This document shows positions 1 through 6,123 of a stretch of 9,064 nt of DNA, piece after piece; the stretch's first letter is position 1, and the number at the start of each line of letters is the position of its first letter. The notes under the pieces are model-generated. The model saw only the letters and a list, made by a program, of their open reading frames with translations. It had not been told where the DNA came from and did no database searches. Made by a program: the position numbers and the translations under genes. The DNA comes from an uncultured Verrucomicrobiota bacterium (GTDB lineage: Bacteria; Verrucomicrobiota; Verrucomicrobiia; Opitutales; Opitutaceae), in assembly GCA_903919625.1 (NCBI GenBank), contig CAIXIZ010000120.1, positions 1 through 9,064 on the forward strand, written 5' to 3'.

Positions 1-1364
1 ACCGCGACCTGCCGAAGAATTTCTACCAGATCGCGACCAAGTTCCGCAACGAGATCCGTCCCCGCTACGGTCTCATGCGCGCGCGGGAGTTTGTGATGAT
101 GGACGCCTACTCGTTCGACGTGGACGACGCCCACGCCATCGCCAGCTATGGAAAAATGAAGGCCGCGTATGAGGCGTTTTTCCGCCGCATCGGCGCCCAT
201 GCCATCGCGGTCGAAGCCGACACCGGGGTGATGGGCGGGAGCTTTTCCCACGAGTTCATGGTGCCCGCCGAGGTGGGCGATGACGATGTGATTTACTGCG
301 AAGCGAGCGGCTACGCGGCCAACCGCGAGAAGGCCACCAGCGCGCTCGTGCCAAAAGATCTGGCGGATGCCGCGCCGGCAGGAGCCACCGAGGAGTTTCC
401 CACGCCCGGGATCGTAACCATCGCGGCGCTGGAAGCCGCGCCCTACGGAGTGGCGGCAGGGGCGCAGTTCAAAACGCTCGTGTACATGGGCGACGGGAAG
501 CCGTTCCTGGTCATCCTGCGCGGCAGCGACGAGCTGGAGGAGGCGAAGCTGGGCGCGCTCGGCTTCACGCTGTTCCGCCCGGCGACGCCGGATGAAATTG
601 AACCGGTCATGGGCGCAAAGCCCGGCAGCCTCGGCGCGGTGCGCGGCACGATTAAAAATCCCGACGCGCTCGCCGGCATCTTCGCCGACCATGCCATCCG
701 GCTGATTGGCAATGGAGTGACAGGAGCGAACAAAGACGGCTTTCACCTGCGCCAGGTCAATGTCACCCGCGACCTGGCGATCACCCGTTTTGGCGATTTC
801 CGCCGCGTGCGTCCCGGCGAGCCCTGCCCGCTGTCGGGTCAGCCCCTGCAGGTGCGCCGCGGCATCGAGGTCGGCCATATCTTCAAGCTCGGCACCAAAT
901 ACTCCGAAAAATACAACGCGGTCTTCACCGACGACCAGAAGCAGTCGCACCCCATGGTCATGGGCTGCTACGGGATTGGCATCGGCCGCACGCTGCAGGC
1001 CATCATCGAGCAGAGCCATGATGCCGACGGCATTGTCTGGCCCTGGGCGGTGGCACCGTTCCAGGTGCTTATCTGCGTGCTCGACCCACAACTGCCCGAG
1101 GCGATGGACCTGGCGAACAAACTGGCCGCCGCCGCCGAGGTGGCCGGGGCCGACGTGCTCATCGACGACCGGGCCGAACGGCCCGGGGTGAAATTTAAGG
1201 ATGCCGACCTGATCGGCCTGCCGCTGCGCGTGACCATTGGCGGCAAGGGGCTGAAGGAAGGCATCGTCGAGCTGAAGGCGCGCACGAGCAAGGATGTGCT
1301 CAAGCTCCCGCTCGCCGAGGCCGAGGGCAGGCTGGCCGCAGCGGTGCGGACGGCGGCGGGGTGA
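1..1364 (+). CDS. proS: Prolyl-tRNA synthetase, 5'-truncated by window edge
   Basis: Class II aminoacyl-tRNA synthetase that charges tRNA-Pro with proline in the cytoplasm. The frame is open from base 3 to the TGA at 1362-1364, giving 453 residues. About 120-130 N-terminal residues (motif 1) lie outside the window, judged against the usual 570-580 of the bacterial type. Motif 2 is at the left edge (TKFRNEIRPRYG, then EFVMMDAYSFD). Counting from the Met at base 75, residues about 110-235 form the YbaK-like insertion (editing) domain of bacterial ProRS, with a lysine in GAQFKTLVY that matches the lysine used to clear Ala-tRNA-Pro. GIEVGHIFKLGTKYSEKY and motif 3 (MGCYGIGIGRTLQAIIEQ) follow at about 263-312. 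The C-terminal anticodon-binding domain includes IDDRAERPGVKFKDADLIG. Nothing is broken. Identity is very secure. The gene is convergent with livF. Confidence 0.97.
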   Translation, partial: RDLPKNFYQIATKFRNEIRPRYGLMRAREFVMMDAYSFDVDDAHAIASYGKMKAAYEAFFRRIGAHAIAVEADTGVMGGSFSHEFMVPAEVGDDDVIYCEASGYAANREKATSALVPKDLADAAPAGATEEFPTPGIVTIAALEAAPYGVAAGAQFKTLVYMGDGKPFLVILRGSDELEEAKLGALGFTLFRPATPDEIEPVMGAKPGSLGAVRGTIKNPDALAGIFADHAIRLIGNGVTGANKDGFHLRQVNVTRDLAITRFGDFRRVRPGEPCPLSGQPLQVRRGIEVGHIFKLGTKYSEKYNAVFTDDQKQSHPMVMGCYGIGIGRTLQAIIEQSHDADGIVWPWAVAPFQVLICVLDPQLPEAMDLANKLAAAAEVAGADVLIDDRAERPGVKFKDADLIGLPLRVTIGGKGLKEGIVELKARTSKDVLKLPLAEAEGRLAAAVRTAAG

Positions 1365-1402
1365 ACGGGCGGCAAACCGGGCTGGCGTTCATTCATGGAA
1401 GT

Positions 1403-1426
1403 TCCGTGGATGAATTTTACCACGGA
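1403..1426. other. Small inverted repeat downstream of proS
   Basis: TCCGTGG (1403-1409) and CCACGGA (1420-1426) are perfect 7-base inverted arms around a 10-base AT-rich loop, 38 bases after the proS stop. The right arm is the start of the first CACGGAT repeat. It could act as a weak terminator, but no T-run follows, so the dyad may simply be part of the repeat element. Confidence 0.35.
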
Positions 1427-1872
1427 TTACACGGATGGACACGGATTTGGGGAACAGAGGGCAGAGGCCGGAGGCCGGAAGCCGGAAGTCAGAGGCCAGA
1501 GGTCAGAAGTCAGACGTCAGATTTCAGATTTAAGATTTAAGAGGTAGGAAGTCTGGCCCAATCCTTAATCTGCATTCCGAAATATCCGGCATGTCCATCA
1601 TGCGCTTCATGGTTGAATACCTCTGGCAAATGATTCTAAGGCAATTTTAACCACGGATAGCACGGATGAGCACGGATAGGGGAACAGGAGGCAGAGGGCG
1701 GAGGCCAGAGGTCAGATTTCAGAGATCAGATTTAAGATTTCAGAGGTAAGAAGTCTGGCCCAATCCGTAATCGCATTCCGAAATAAAATCCTCCATGCGC
1801 TTCATGGTTGAAAGCCTCTGATCAGTGATTTTAAGGCAATTTTAACCACGGATAGCACGGATGGACACGGAT
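1413..1872. repeat. Imperfect tandem array of a ~200-base intergenic repeat unit
   Basis: This fills most of the 556-base gap between proS and livF. A core of 34-35 bases (AATTTTAACCACGGAT followed by two more CACGGAT heptamers) occurs three times: 1413-1446, 1643-1677 and 1838-1872. Between the cores lie two related spacers, 1447-1642 and 1678-1837. Each spacer has, in the same order, a GGGGAACAG segment, a purine-rich run of AGAGGCCAGAGGTCAGA-like words, an ATTTCAGATTTAAGATTT run, then AAGTCTGGCCCAATCC, GCATTCCGAAAT and ATGCGCTTCATGGTTGAA. The repeat lengths are 230 and 195 bases; the difference is largely in the short internal repeats. No convincing coding frame crosses it. The composition is much less GC-rich than the flanking genes. 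It is probably a non-autonomous dispersed intergenic repeat that has duplicated in place. Confidence 0.85.
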
Positions 1873-1920
1873 GCGTTGCCTTTGTGCCGGCTGCGCCTGC
1901 GCTACGAGCGCTATGGCGAC

Positions 1921-2628
1921 TCACCCGCCGAGATAGGCGGCCTTGAGGCGCGGGTCGGTGCGGAGTTCGGCGCTGGGGCCGGACATTGCAACCTGGCCGG
2001 TCTCCAGCACGTAGGCGTGCGACGAAACCTCCAAGGCCAGCCGCGCGTTTTGCTCGACCAGCAGGATGGTGAGGCCGTGACGGCGGTTGATCTCCTGGAT
2101 TTTTTCGAAAATCGTCCCGACCAGCCGCGGGGCCAGGCCGAGCGAGGGTTCGTCGAGCATGAGAAACTTCGGATTGCCCATGAGCGCGCGCCCGATGGCC
2201 AGCATCTGCTGCTCACCCCCGGACAAGGTGCCGGCGGACTGGCGCAGGCGCTCAGCCAGACGCGGAAAAACGCCGTAAACATAGTCGCGGTTGGCGGCAA
2301 CGCGGGCCTTGTCCCGCTGGAGATACGCCCCCATCGCGAGGTTTTCGTCCACGGTGAGGTTGGCGAAAATCATCCGCCCTTCGGGCACATGGCCTAGTCC
2401 CCGGGCGACAATCTCATGCGGCGGCAGGCGGGTGATGTCGGCACCGTCAAACATGACGCTGCCACCGCGCGCCCGCAGCAGACCGGAGAGCGCGCGCAGG
2501 GTGGTGGTCTTGCCCGCCCCGTTGCCCCCGATGAGGGTGACAATTCCGCCCGCCGGCACGGCAAACGACACGCCGTCCACGGCGTGGATCGCGCCATAGG
2601 CGACGGAGAGATGGGAGACCTGGAGCAT
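1921..2628 (-). CDS. livF: Branched-chain amino acid ABC transporter ATPase LivF
   Basis: One of the two cytoplasmic ATPases that drive uptake of leucine, isoleucine, valine or related amino acids through LivHM. The protein has 235 residues, the usual LivF length. Walker A is GGNGAGKTT (34-42), followed by the LivF-type VPEGR segment (81-85), the ABC signature LSGGEQQ (135-141), Walker B FLMLDEP (155-161), and VEQN (191-194), where LivF proteins carry Gln in the H-loop position. It ends with the family-typical KAAYLGG. The ATG at 2628 was chosen because MLQVSHLSVAYG is the normal LivF start. The frame stays open upstream to 2865, but that extension runs through repeat DNA and antisense to livG. 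No Shine-Dalgarno sequence is visible. It is the last gene of the cluster, separated from livG by 104 bases of repeat-containing DNA. The substrate could also be another amino acid or urea-like compound, as in other HAAT-family transporters. Confidence 0.95.
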   Translation of the reverse strand: MLQVSHLSVAYGAIHAVDGVSFAVPAGGIVTLIGGNGAGKTTTLRALSGLLRARGGSVMFDGADITRLPPHEIVARGLGHVPEGRMIFANLTVDENLAMGAYLQRDKARVAANRDYVYGVFPRLAERLRQSAGTLSGGEQQMLAIGRALMGNPKFLMLDEPSLGLAPRLVGTIFEKIQEINRRHGLTILLVEQNARLALEVSSHAYVLETGQVAMSGPSAELRTDPRLKAAYLGG

Positions 2629-2633
2629 GCTGG

Positions 2634-2727
2634 TTTTCGATTTTGGAATTTGGATTTTCGATTCGCTTCGGCAGATGATGGTTGGGCAGGGCTGGCAATC
2701 CAAAATCGTAATTCTAAAATCCAAAAT
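2634..2727. repeat. AT-rich repeat with imperfect inverted arms between livG and livF
   Basis: The left arm (2634-2663, TTTTCGATTTTGGAATTTGG followed by ATTTTCGATT) and the right arm (2697-2727, beginning AATCCAAAATCGTAATTC) are imperfect inverted copies separated by a GC-richer 33-base centre. The right-arm 24-mer at 2697-2720 is the exact reverse complement of 4522-4545 at the livM start. The element ends six bases before the livF ATG and starts six bases after the livG stop, so it fills nearly the entire gap. It may fold into a long hairpin in the liv transcript. Confidence 0.8.
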
Positions 2728-2732
2728 ATGAT

Positions 2733-3575
2733 TCAGTGGTGGGTGATGGCCTGGGTGTGGTTTTCGCCCAGATAGGCCTCGATGACCTTGGGGTCGTTTT
2801 GGATCTCGGCCGGGGTGCCCTCGGCAATCTTCACCCCGTGGTCGAGCACGGCGACGCGCTCGCACAGGCCCATCACGACCTTCATCGAGTGGTCGACGAG
2901 GAGGATGGTGAGGCTGAACTGCGCGTGAATCTGGCGGATGAGCGCGATGAGCGCCTGTTTCTCGGCGGGGTTCATGCCGGCCGCGGGCTCGTCCAGCAGG
3001 AGCAGGCGCGGGCGCGTGGCCAACGCCCGCACAATTTCGAGCCGGCGCTGGTCGCCATAGGGCAGGCTGCGCGCGGGCTGGTCGCGGAAACGCAGGAGAT
3101 TGAACATCTCCAACAAGGCTTCACCGCGGTGCAAAATTGCGGTTTCGTCGGCGCGAAAGGCGGCGAGGCGGACGAGGGTCTGCACGGGCGAGGTGGCGCG
3201 ATGGAGGTTGCCGGCGACCCGCACCTGGTCGAGCACGCTCAGACTGCCGAAGAGGCGGATGTTTTGAAACGTGCGCGCAATGCCGAGGGCGGCGATCCGG
3301 TGCGGACGCAGCCCCGTGAGCGGCCGGCCGGCAAAGCTCAGGGCGCCGGCAGCCGGCGGGTAGACGCCCGTGATGAGGTTGAACAGGGTGGTCTTGCCGG
3401 CGCCATTGGGGCCGATGAGGCCGACCAGCCCCCCCTCCGCGATGGCCAGATCCACTTCGCTGACGGCCGTGAGGCCGCCGAAACGGAGCGTGACCCCGGC
3501 GAGCCGCAGGAGCGGCCCGGGATTTTTGATTTTGGAGTTTGGATTTTGGAATTCCACGCGACGGCAACGGGGCAT
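2733..3575 (-). CDS. livG: Branched-chain amino acid ABC transporter ATPase LivG
   Basis: Second ATPase of the LivHMGF importer, 280 residues. Walker A is GPNGAGKTT (55-63), the Q-loop is in RTFQNIRLF (101-109), the signature is the LivG-type LPYGDQRRLEI (171-181), Walker B is LLLLDEP (191-197), the D-loop region reads AAGMNP, and the H-loop histidine is in LLVDHSMKVV (226-235). The ATG at 3575 overlaps the livM stop by one base (TGATG), which points to translational coupling. A TTG one codon earlier and a GTG at 3557 are alternatives. The conserved domain begins at about residue 22 (LLRLAGVTLRFGG). Residues 7-21 (VEFQNPNSKIKNPGP) are translated from an AT-rich repeat that also occurs in livM, an unusual N-terminal extension. 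The C-terminal tail after AYLGE (NHTQAITHH) is short and carries three histidines. Confidence 0.95.
   Translation of the reverse strand: MPRCRRVEFQNPNSKIKNPGPLLRLAGVTLRFGGLTAVSEVDLAIAEGGLVGLIGPNGAGKTTLFNLITGVYPPAAGALSFAGRPLTGLRPHRIAALGIARTFQNIRLFGSLSVLDQVRVAGNLHRATSPVQTLVRLAAFRADETAILHRGEALLEMFNLLRFRDQPARSLPYGDQRRLEIVRALATRPRLLLLDEPAAGMNPAEKQALIALIRQIHAQFSLTILLVDHSMKVVMGLCERVAVLDHGVKIAEGTPAEIQNDPKVIEAYLGENHTQAITHH
3521..3557. repeat. AT-rich repeat inside the livG start region
   Basis: The plus strand reads GATTTTTGATTTTGGAGTTT, then GGATTTTGGAATTCCAC, clearly AT-rich against GC-rich coding DNA on both sides. It belongs to the same family as the elements at 4514-4549 and 2634-2727. Both in-gene copies share edges: GTGGAAT on the 5' side and AATCCC(C)GGGCC on the 3' side, read on the minus strand. 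It is in frame and stop-free in livG, where it gives residues 7 to about 19. Confidence 0.8.
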
Positions 3576-4549
3576 CAAGGCTGGGTTTTGCGGAGGTGGA
3601 AATTGAACAGTCCCTGCGGGCGGACGAGCATGAGCACGATGAGCAAAAACGAATAGAGGATCATCCGGTACTCGGCCACCGGGCGCAGCACCTCGGGCAG
3701 CAGCGTAAGCAGGACGGCGGCCAGGATGACGCCCAGGGTGTTGCCCATGCCGCCCAGGATGACCATCACGACGATCTCGATGCTCTTGCTGAAATCGAAA
3801 CCGCCCGGCGTGATGGTGAGCCGGAAATGGGCATACAGCCCGCCGGCGATGCCGGCAAAAAACGCCCCGACGACAAACGCCACGGTCTTGTAACGTGTGG
3901 TATCCAGCCCGATGGCGGCGGCGGCAATCTCATCGTCCCGCACCGCAAGAAAGCCCCGGCCGTAGGTGGAGCGCACCAGGCAGCCGACCGTGAACACGGT
4001 CAGGGCCGCAAACGCCAGCACCCAGAATACCGTGGTATAGGGCGGAATGCCGTTCAGGCCCAGCGCGCCGCCGAGCGCCTCGATGTTTTGGAAGATCACC
4101 ACGATGATCTGTCCGAAGCCGAGCGTGACAATCGCCAGATAGTCGCCCTTGAGCCGCAGCGATGGTATGCCCACCAGCAATCCGGCCAGCGCGGCGGCCA
4201 GTCCGCCCACCAACAACGCGGAAAGAAACAGGACACCGGTCGCAAGCACCCCGCCACCATTCTCGCCAAACAGTTTTGGGGCCAGATTGAGCGTCACCGC
4301 CGCGGACAGATACGCCCCGACCGACATAAACCCGGCGTGGCCGAGTGAGAACTGTCCCGTGTGGCCGTTGACGAGATTCAGCGAGACGGCAAGAATGACG
4401 TTGATCCCGATGGTGGTCAAAACGTCGAGATGATAGGGGTCGAGGTGATCCGAGAAATACGCGAGGCCACCGGCGGCGAGCAGCGCGGTGAACAGGGCGA
4501 GATGAGGCCCGGGGATTTTCGATTTTAGAATTACGATTTTGGATTCCAC
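3575..4549 (-). CDS. livM: Branched-chain amino acid ABC transporter permease LivM
   Basis: Inner-membrane channel subunit pairing with LivH. The GTG at 4549 gives 324 residues and lies 13 bases after the livH stop. A TTG at 4591 would extend the frame by 14 residues and overlap livH. No ATG is available at the junction, so the start is uncertain. Most of the protein is strongly hydrophobic. Family landmarks are LNLVNGHTGQFSLGHAGFMS (57-76), LRLKGDYLAIVTLGFGQII (131-149), the cytoplasmic coupling segment GRGFLAVRDDEIAAAAIGLD (about 197-216), VVMVILGGMGNTLG (260-273), and the terminal VRPQGLF typical of LivM. Residues 1-15 (VESKIVILKSKIPGP) come from an AT-rich repeat shared with livG. The last base of the stop codon starts the livG ATG. 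Confidence 0.93.
   Translation of the reverse strand: MESKIVILKSKIPGPHLALFTALLAAGGLAYFSDHLDPYHLDVLTTIGINVILAVSLNLVNGHTGQFSLGHAGFMSVGAYLSAAVTLNLAPKLFGENGGGVLATGVLFLSALLVGGLAAALAGLLVGIPSLRLKGDYLAIVTLGFGQIIVVIFQNIEALGGALGLNGIPPYTTVFWVLAFAALTVFTVGCLVRSTYGRGFLAVRDDEIAAAAIGLDTTRYKTVAFVVGAFFAGIAGGLYAHFRLTITPGGFDFSKSIEIVVMVILGGMGNTLGVILAAVLLTLLPEVLRPVAEYRMILYSFLLIVLMLVRPQGLFNFHLRKTQP
4514..4549. repeat. AT-rich repeat at the livH-livM junction
   Basis: The plus strand reads GATTTTCGATTTTAGAATTA, then CGATTTTGGATTCCAC. Bases 4522-4545 recur exactly, in the opposite orientation, at 2697-2720 near livF. The element begins at the candidate GTG start of livM and is translated in frame as its N-terminus. 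The edges match those of the livG copy (GTGGAAT and CCCGGGCC on the minus strand). Confidence 0.85.
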
Positions 4550-4562
4550 GGAGAAATATGCG

Positions 4563-5462
4563 TCAGACTTTTTCCGGGACGGCGCGGCCAAGGAGGCCGG
4601 TGGGGCGGCAGAGGAGAATGAAGATCAGGACGGCGAACGCGATGGCGTCCTTGTAGGTTGAAAACAGCGCGCTGCCACCGACCAGCGTCTCGACGGTGCC
4701 CAGGACAAGCCCGCCGAGCGCCGCGCCGGGGATGCTGCCGATGCCGCCGAGCACCGCCGCCACGAAGGCCTTGAGCCCGGGCATCACTCCCATGAGCGGC
4801 TCGACCGAGGGATAATTGAGCGCGTAGAGCACCCCGGCGGCACCCGCCAGCGCCGAGCCCAGCGCAAAAGTGAAGGCGATGACGGCGTTGATGTTCACGC
4901 CCATGAGCTGCGCGGCCGCAGGGTTGAGCGCCACCGCCCGCATGGCCATGCCCAGGCGGGTGCGAAACACAATCAACTGCAGCACGATGATCAGCAACGC
5001 CGCCACGAGGATGACCACGAGCTGGTTGCTCGACACCGCCAGGCCGCCAAACTGGAGGTTTTTGGCCGGAAACACGGCCGGAAACAACTGCGGCGTCGCG
5101 CCAAACACCCGCGGGTGCTGGAACGACGACTGGAGCAGCAACGAAACCCCGATGGCCGTGATGAGGACGTTGAGGGTGGACGTGCCGCGCAGCGGGCGGT
5201 AGACCAGCCGCTCAATCGTGACCCCGAGCAGCGCGCAACCCGCCATGGCACCGGCGAGCACGACGAGCCCGCCCCACAGCGTGCCGGACGGCAGGTACTG
5301 GCCGAGCTTCCACCCAATCATCGCACCCACCATGAAAACCTCGGAGTGGGCGAAGTTGATGAACCGCAACACCCCGTAGACCATCGTATAGCCCAGGGCG
5401 ATGAGCGCGTAGATCGCACCGAGGGCGAGGCCGTTGACGCGCTGCTGGAGAAATTCCGTCAC
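4563..5462 (-). CDS. livH: Branched-chain amino acid ABC transporter permease LivH
   Basis: Inner-membrane channel subunit, first gene of the liv cluster. It has 299 residues from the GTG at 5462 or 303 from a TTG at 5474; neither has a clear Shine-Dalgarno sequence. The GTG gives MTEFLQQRVNGLALG, close to the usual LivH start. Landmarks are GAIYALIALGYTMVYGVLRF followed by INFAHSEVFMVGA near the N-terminus, YRPLRGTSTLNVLITAIGVS, the coupling region GMAMRAVALNPAAAQLMGVN, GLKAFVAAVLGGIGSIPGAA, and the C-terminal FILLCRPTGLLGRAVPEKV, which resembles the LivH ending. Multiple hydrophobic membrane segments span the length. The gap to the upstream gene is about 90 bases. No LivJ/LivK-type binding-protein gene lies next to it in this window, so its substrate is inferred from the permease and ATPase families alone. 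Confidence 0.93.
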   Translation of the reverse strand: MTEFLQQRVNGLALGAIYALIALGYTMVYGVLRFINFAHSEVFMVGAMIGWKLGQYLPSGTLWGGLVVLAGAMAGCALLGVTIERLVYRPLRGTSTLNVLITAIGVSLLLQSSFQHPRVFGATPQLFPAVFPAKNLQFGGLAVSSNQLVVILVAALLIIVLQLIVFRTRLGMAMRAVALNPAAAQLMGVNINAVIAFTFALGSALAGAAGVLYALNYPSVEPLMGVMPGLKAFVAAVLGGIGSIPGAALGGLVLGTVETLVGGSALFSTYKDAIAFAVLIFILLCRPTGLLGRAVPEKV

Positions 5463-5549
5463 GGCGGCAGTCAAAAGAGGAAAAACGGGGGTTTAAAGCC
5501 CCAATCGAAAGTGTGGGTAGATGATATATCTCATATCGTGACAACCCGT
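5463..5549 (-). promoter_or_regulatory. Possible liv leader/promoter region
   Basis: This is the AT-richer gap upstream of livH. On the minus strand it holds TTGTCA (5544-5539), a -35-like match, followed by GATATGAGATATATCATC, which contains the 8-base palindrome GATATATC (5523-5530) and the dyad GATAT/ATATC (5523-5527, 5533-5537). The -35/-10 spacing is poor: the best TATCAT lies only 12 bases away. Nearer livH, GGGGCTTTAAACCCC (5502-5488) can form a 4-base-pair hairpin followed by CGTTTTT. That could be a weak terminator for the upstream gene or an attenuator. All of this is suggestive only. Confidence 0.25.
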
Positions 5550-6005
5550 TCACTTACTCCTAAAGGTCGTGATCCAGCGGAAAAAGCACCGGCTTATGCG
5601 GTAGAGATAATCAACCTGCACACTCTGGTAAAACGTAAGCCCCTGGGCTAATCGCCAGCCGACTTTGAAGCCAGAGATGTAGCCCCACAGGAGGACAAAA
5701 AACCAAAACACATAAAAGAGCAGAAACAGGATAAGCCCACCATGGGACTCCAATTTATCACCGCTCAAAAAACTAATGGAGAGGTCCACTGCCATAAAAA
5801 AGAGGAGGCCGAGCAGCATAACGGGAACGTAGGCCAATTGATATGCGATGATACCAAGGCCGGCAACGAAAGACCCCCACCAGAGTCTTTTACCTTTTGG
5901 TCGTGTTGCGGGAGCAATCAACAAAAGATAGGATAAGCCTGATGGAGCCGCGACCATCAGAATAAAAAGGACAACGAATGGAAGATGGGCGAATGTGATC
6001 GGCAT
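5550..6005 (-). CDS. Hypothetical four-segment membrane protein
   Basis: I do not recognise this family. The product is 151 residues from an ATG at 6005 to a TGA at 5550. It has strongly hydrophobic stretches at about 8-31, 45-62, 62-80 and 90-112, then a hydrophilic tail of about 40 residues with several aromatic and basic residues (YLYRISRCFFRWITTFRSK). An RPKGKR patch at 35-40 suggests a cytoplasmic loop between the first two segments. GFVVGWRLAQG-like wording (GFKVGWRLAQGLTFYQS, 112-128) may be the most informative soluble motif. Its composition is visibly less GC-rich than every other gene here, suggesting different ancestry. It lies on the same strand between the kinase-like gene and livH, but the gaps on both sides (about 118 and 90 bases) do not argue for an operon. 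The long stop-free frame and clear membrane pattern support a real gene. Confidence 0.75.
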   Translation of the reverse strand: MPITFAHLPFVVLFILMVAAPSGLSYLLLIAPATRPKGKRLWWGSFVAGLGIIAYQLAYVPVMLLGLLFFMAVDLSISFLSGDKLESHGGLILFLLFYVFWFFVLLWGYISGFKVGWRLAQGLTFYQSVQVDYLYRISRCFFRWITTFRSK

Positions 6006-6123
6006 GAAGGCTAAAACACATAGAGCGCGGTGCTATTCATGAGAAGATGATGGCAAGGAGCACAGTTGACGATCATACAGATGATTGCGTCAGGGCAACC
6101 GCAAAGCCCAACCTGCCCAACGC

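Noticed and set aside
1413..1872. Possible CRISPR array
   Set aside because: The cores are spaced by about 160-196 bases, and the spacers are related to each other rather than unique. This is a tandem duplication, not repeat-spacer structure.
1861..2397. 178-residue plus-strand frame beginning in the repeat array and running opposite livF
   Set aside because: Its start lies inside the CACGGAT repeat and the rest is antisense to the conserved end of livF.
2629..2865. Upstream extension of livF by 79 residues
   Set aside because: The extension is translated repeat DNA plus the antisense/out-of-frame end of livG. The conserved LivF N-terminus begins exactly at the ATG at 2628.
2736..3656. 306-residue open frame on the plus strand opposite livG
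   Set aside because: It overlaps a well-conserved ABC ATPase on the other strand and shows no domain pattern of its own.
3539..4348. 269-residue plus-strand frame opposite livM
   Set aside because: It is an antisense shadow of a conserved permease; His/Gln/Asp-rich with no motif.
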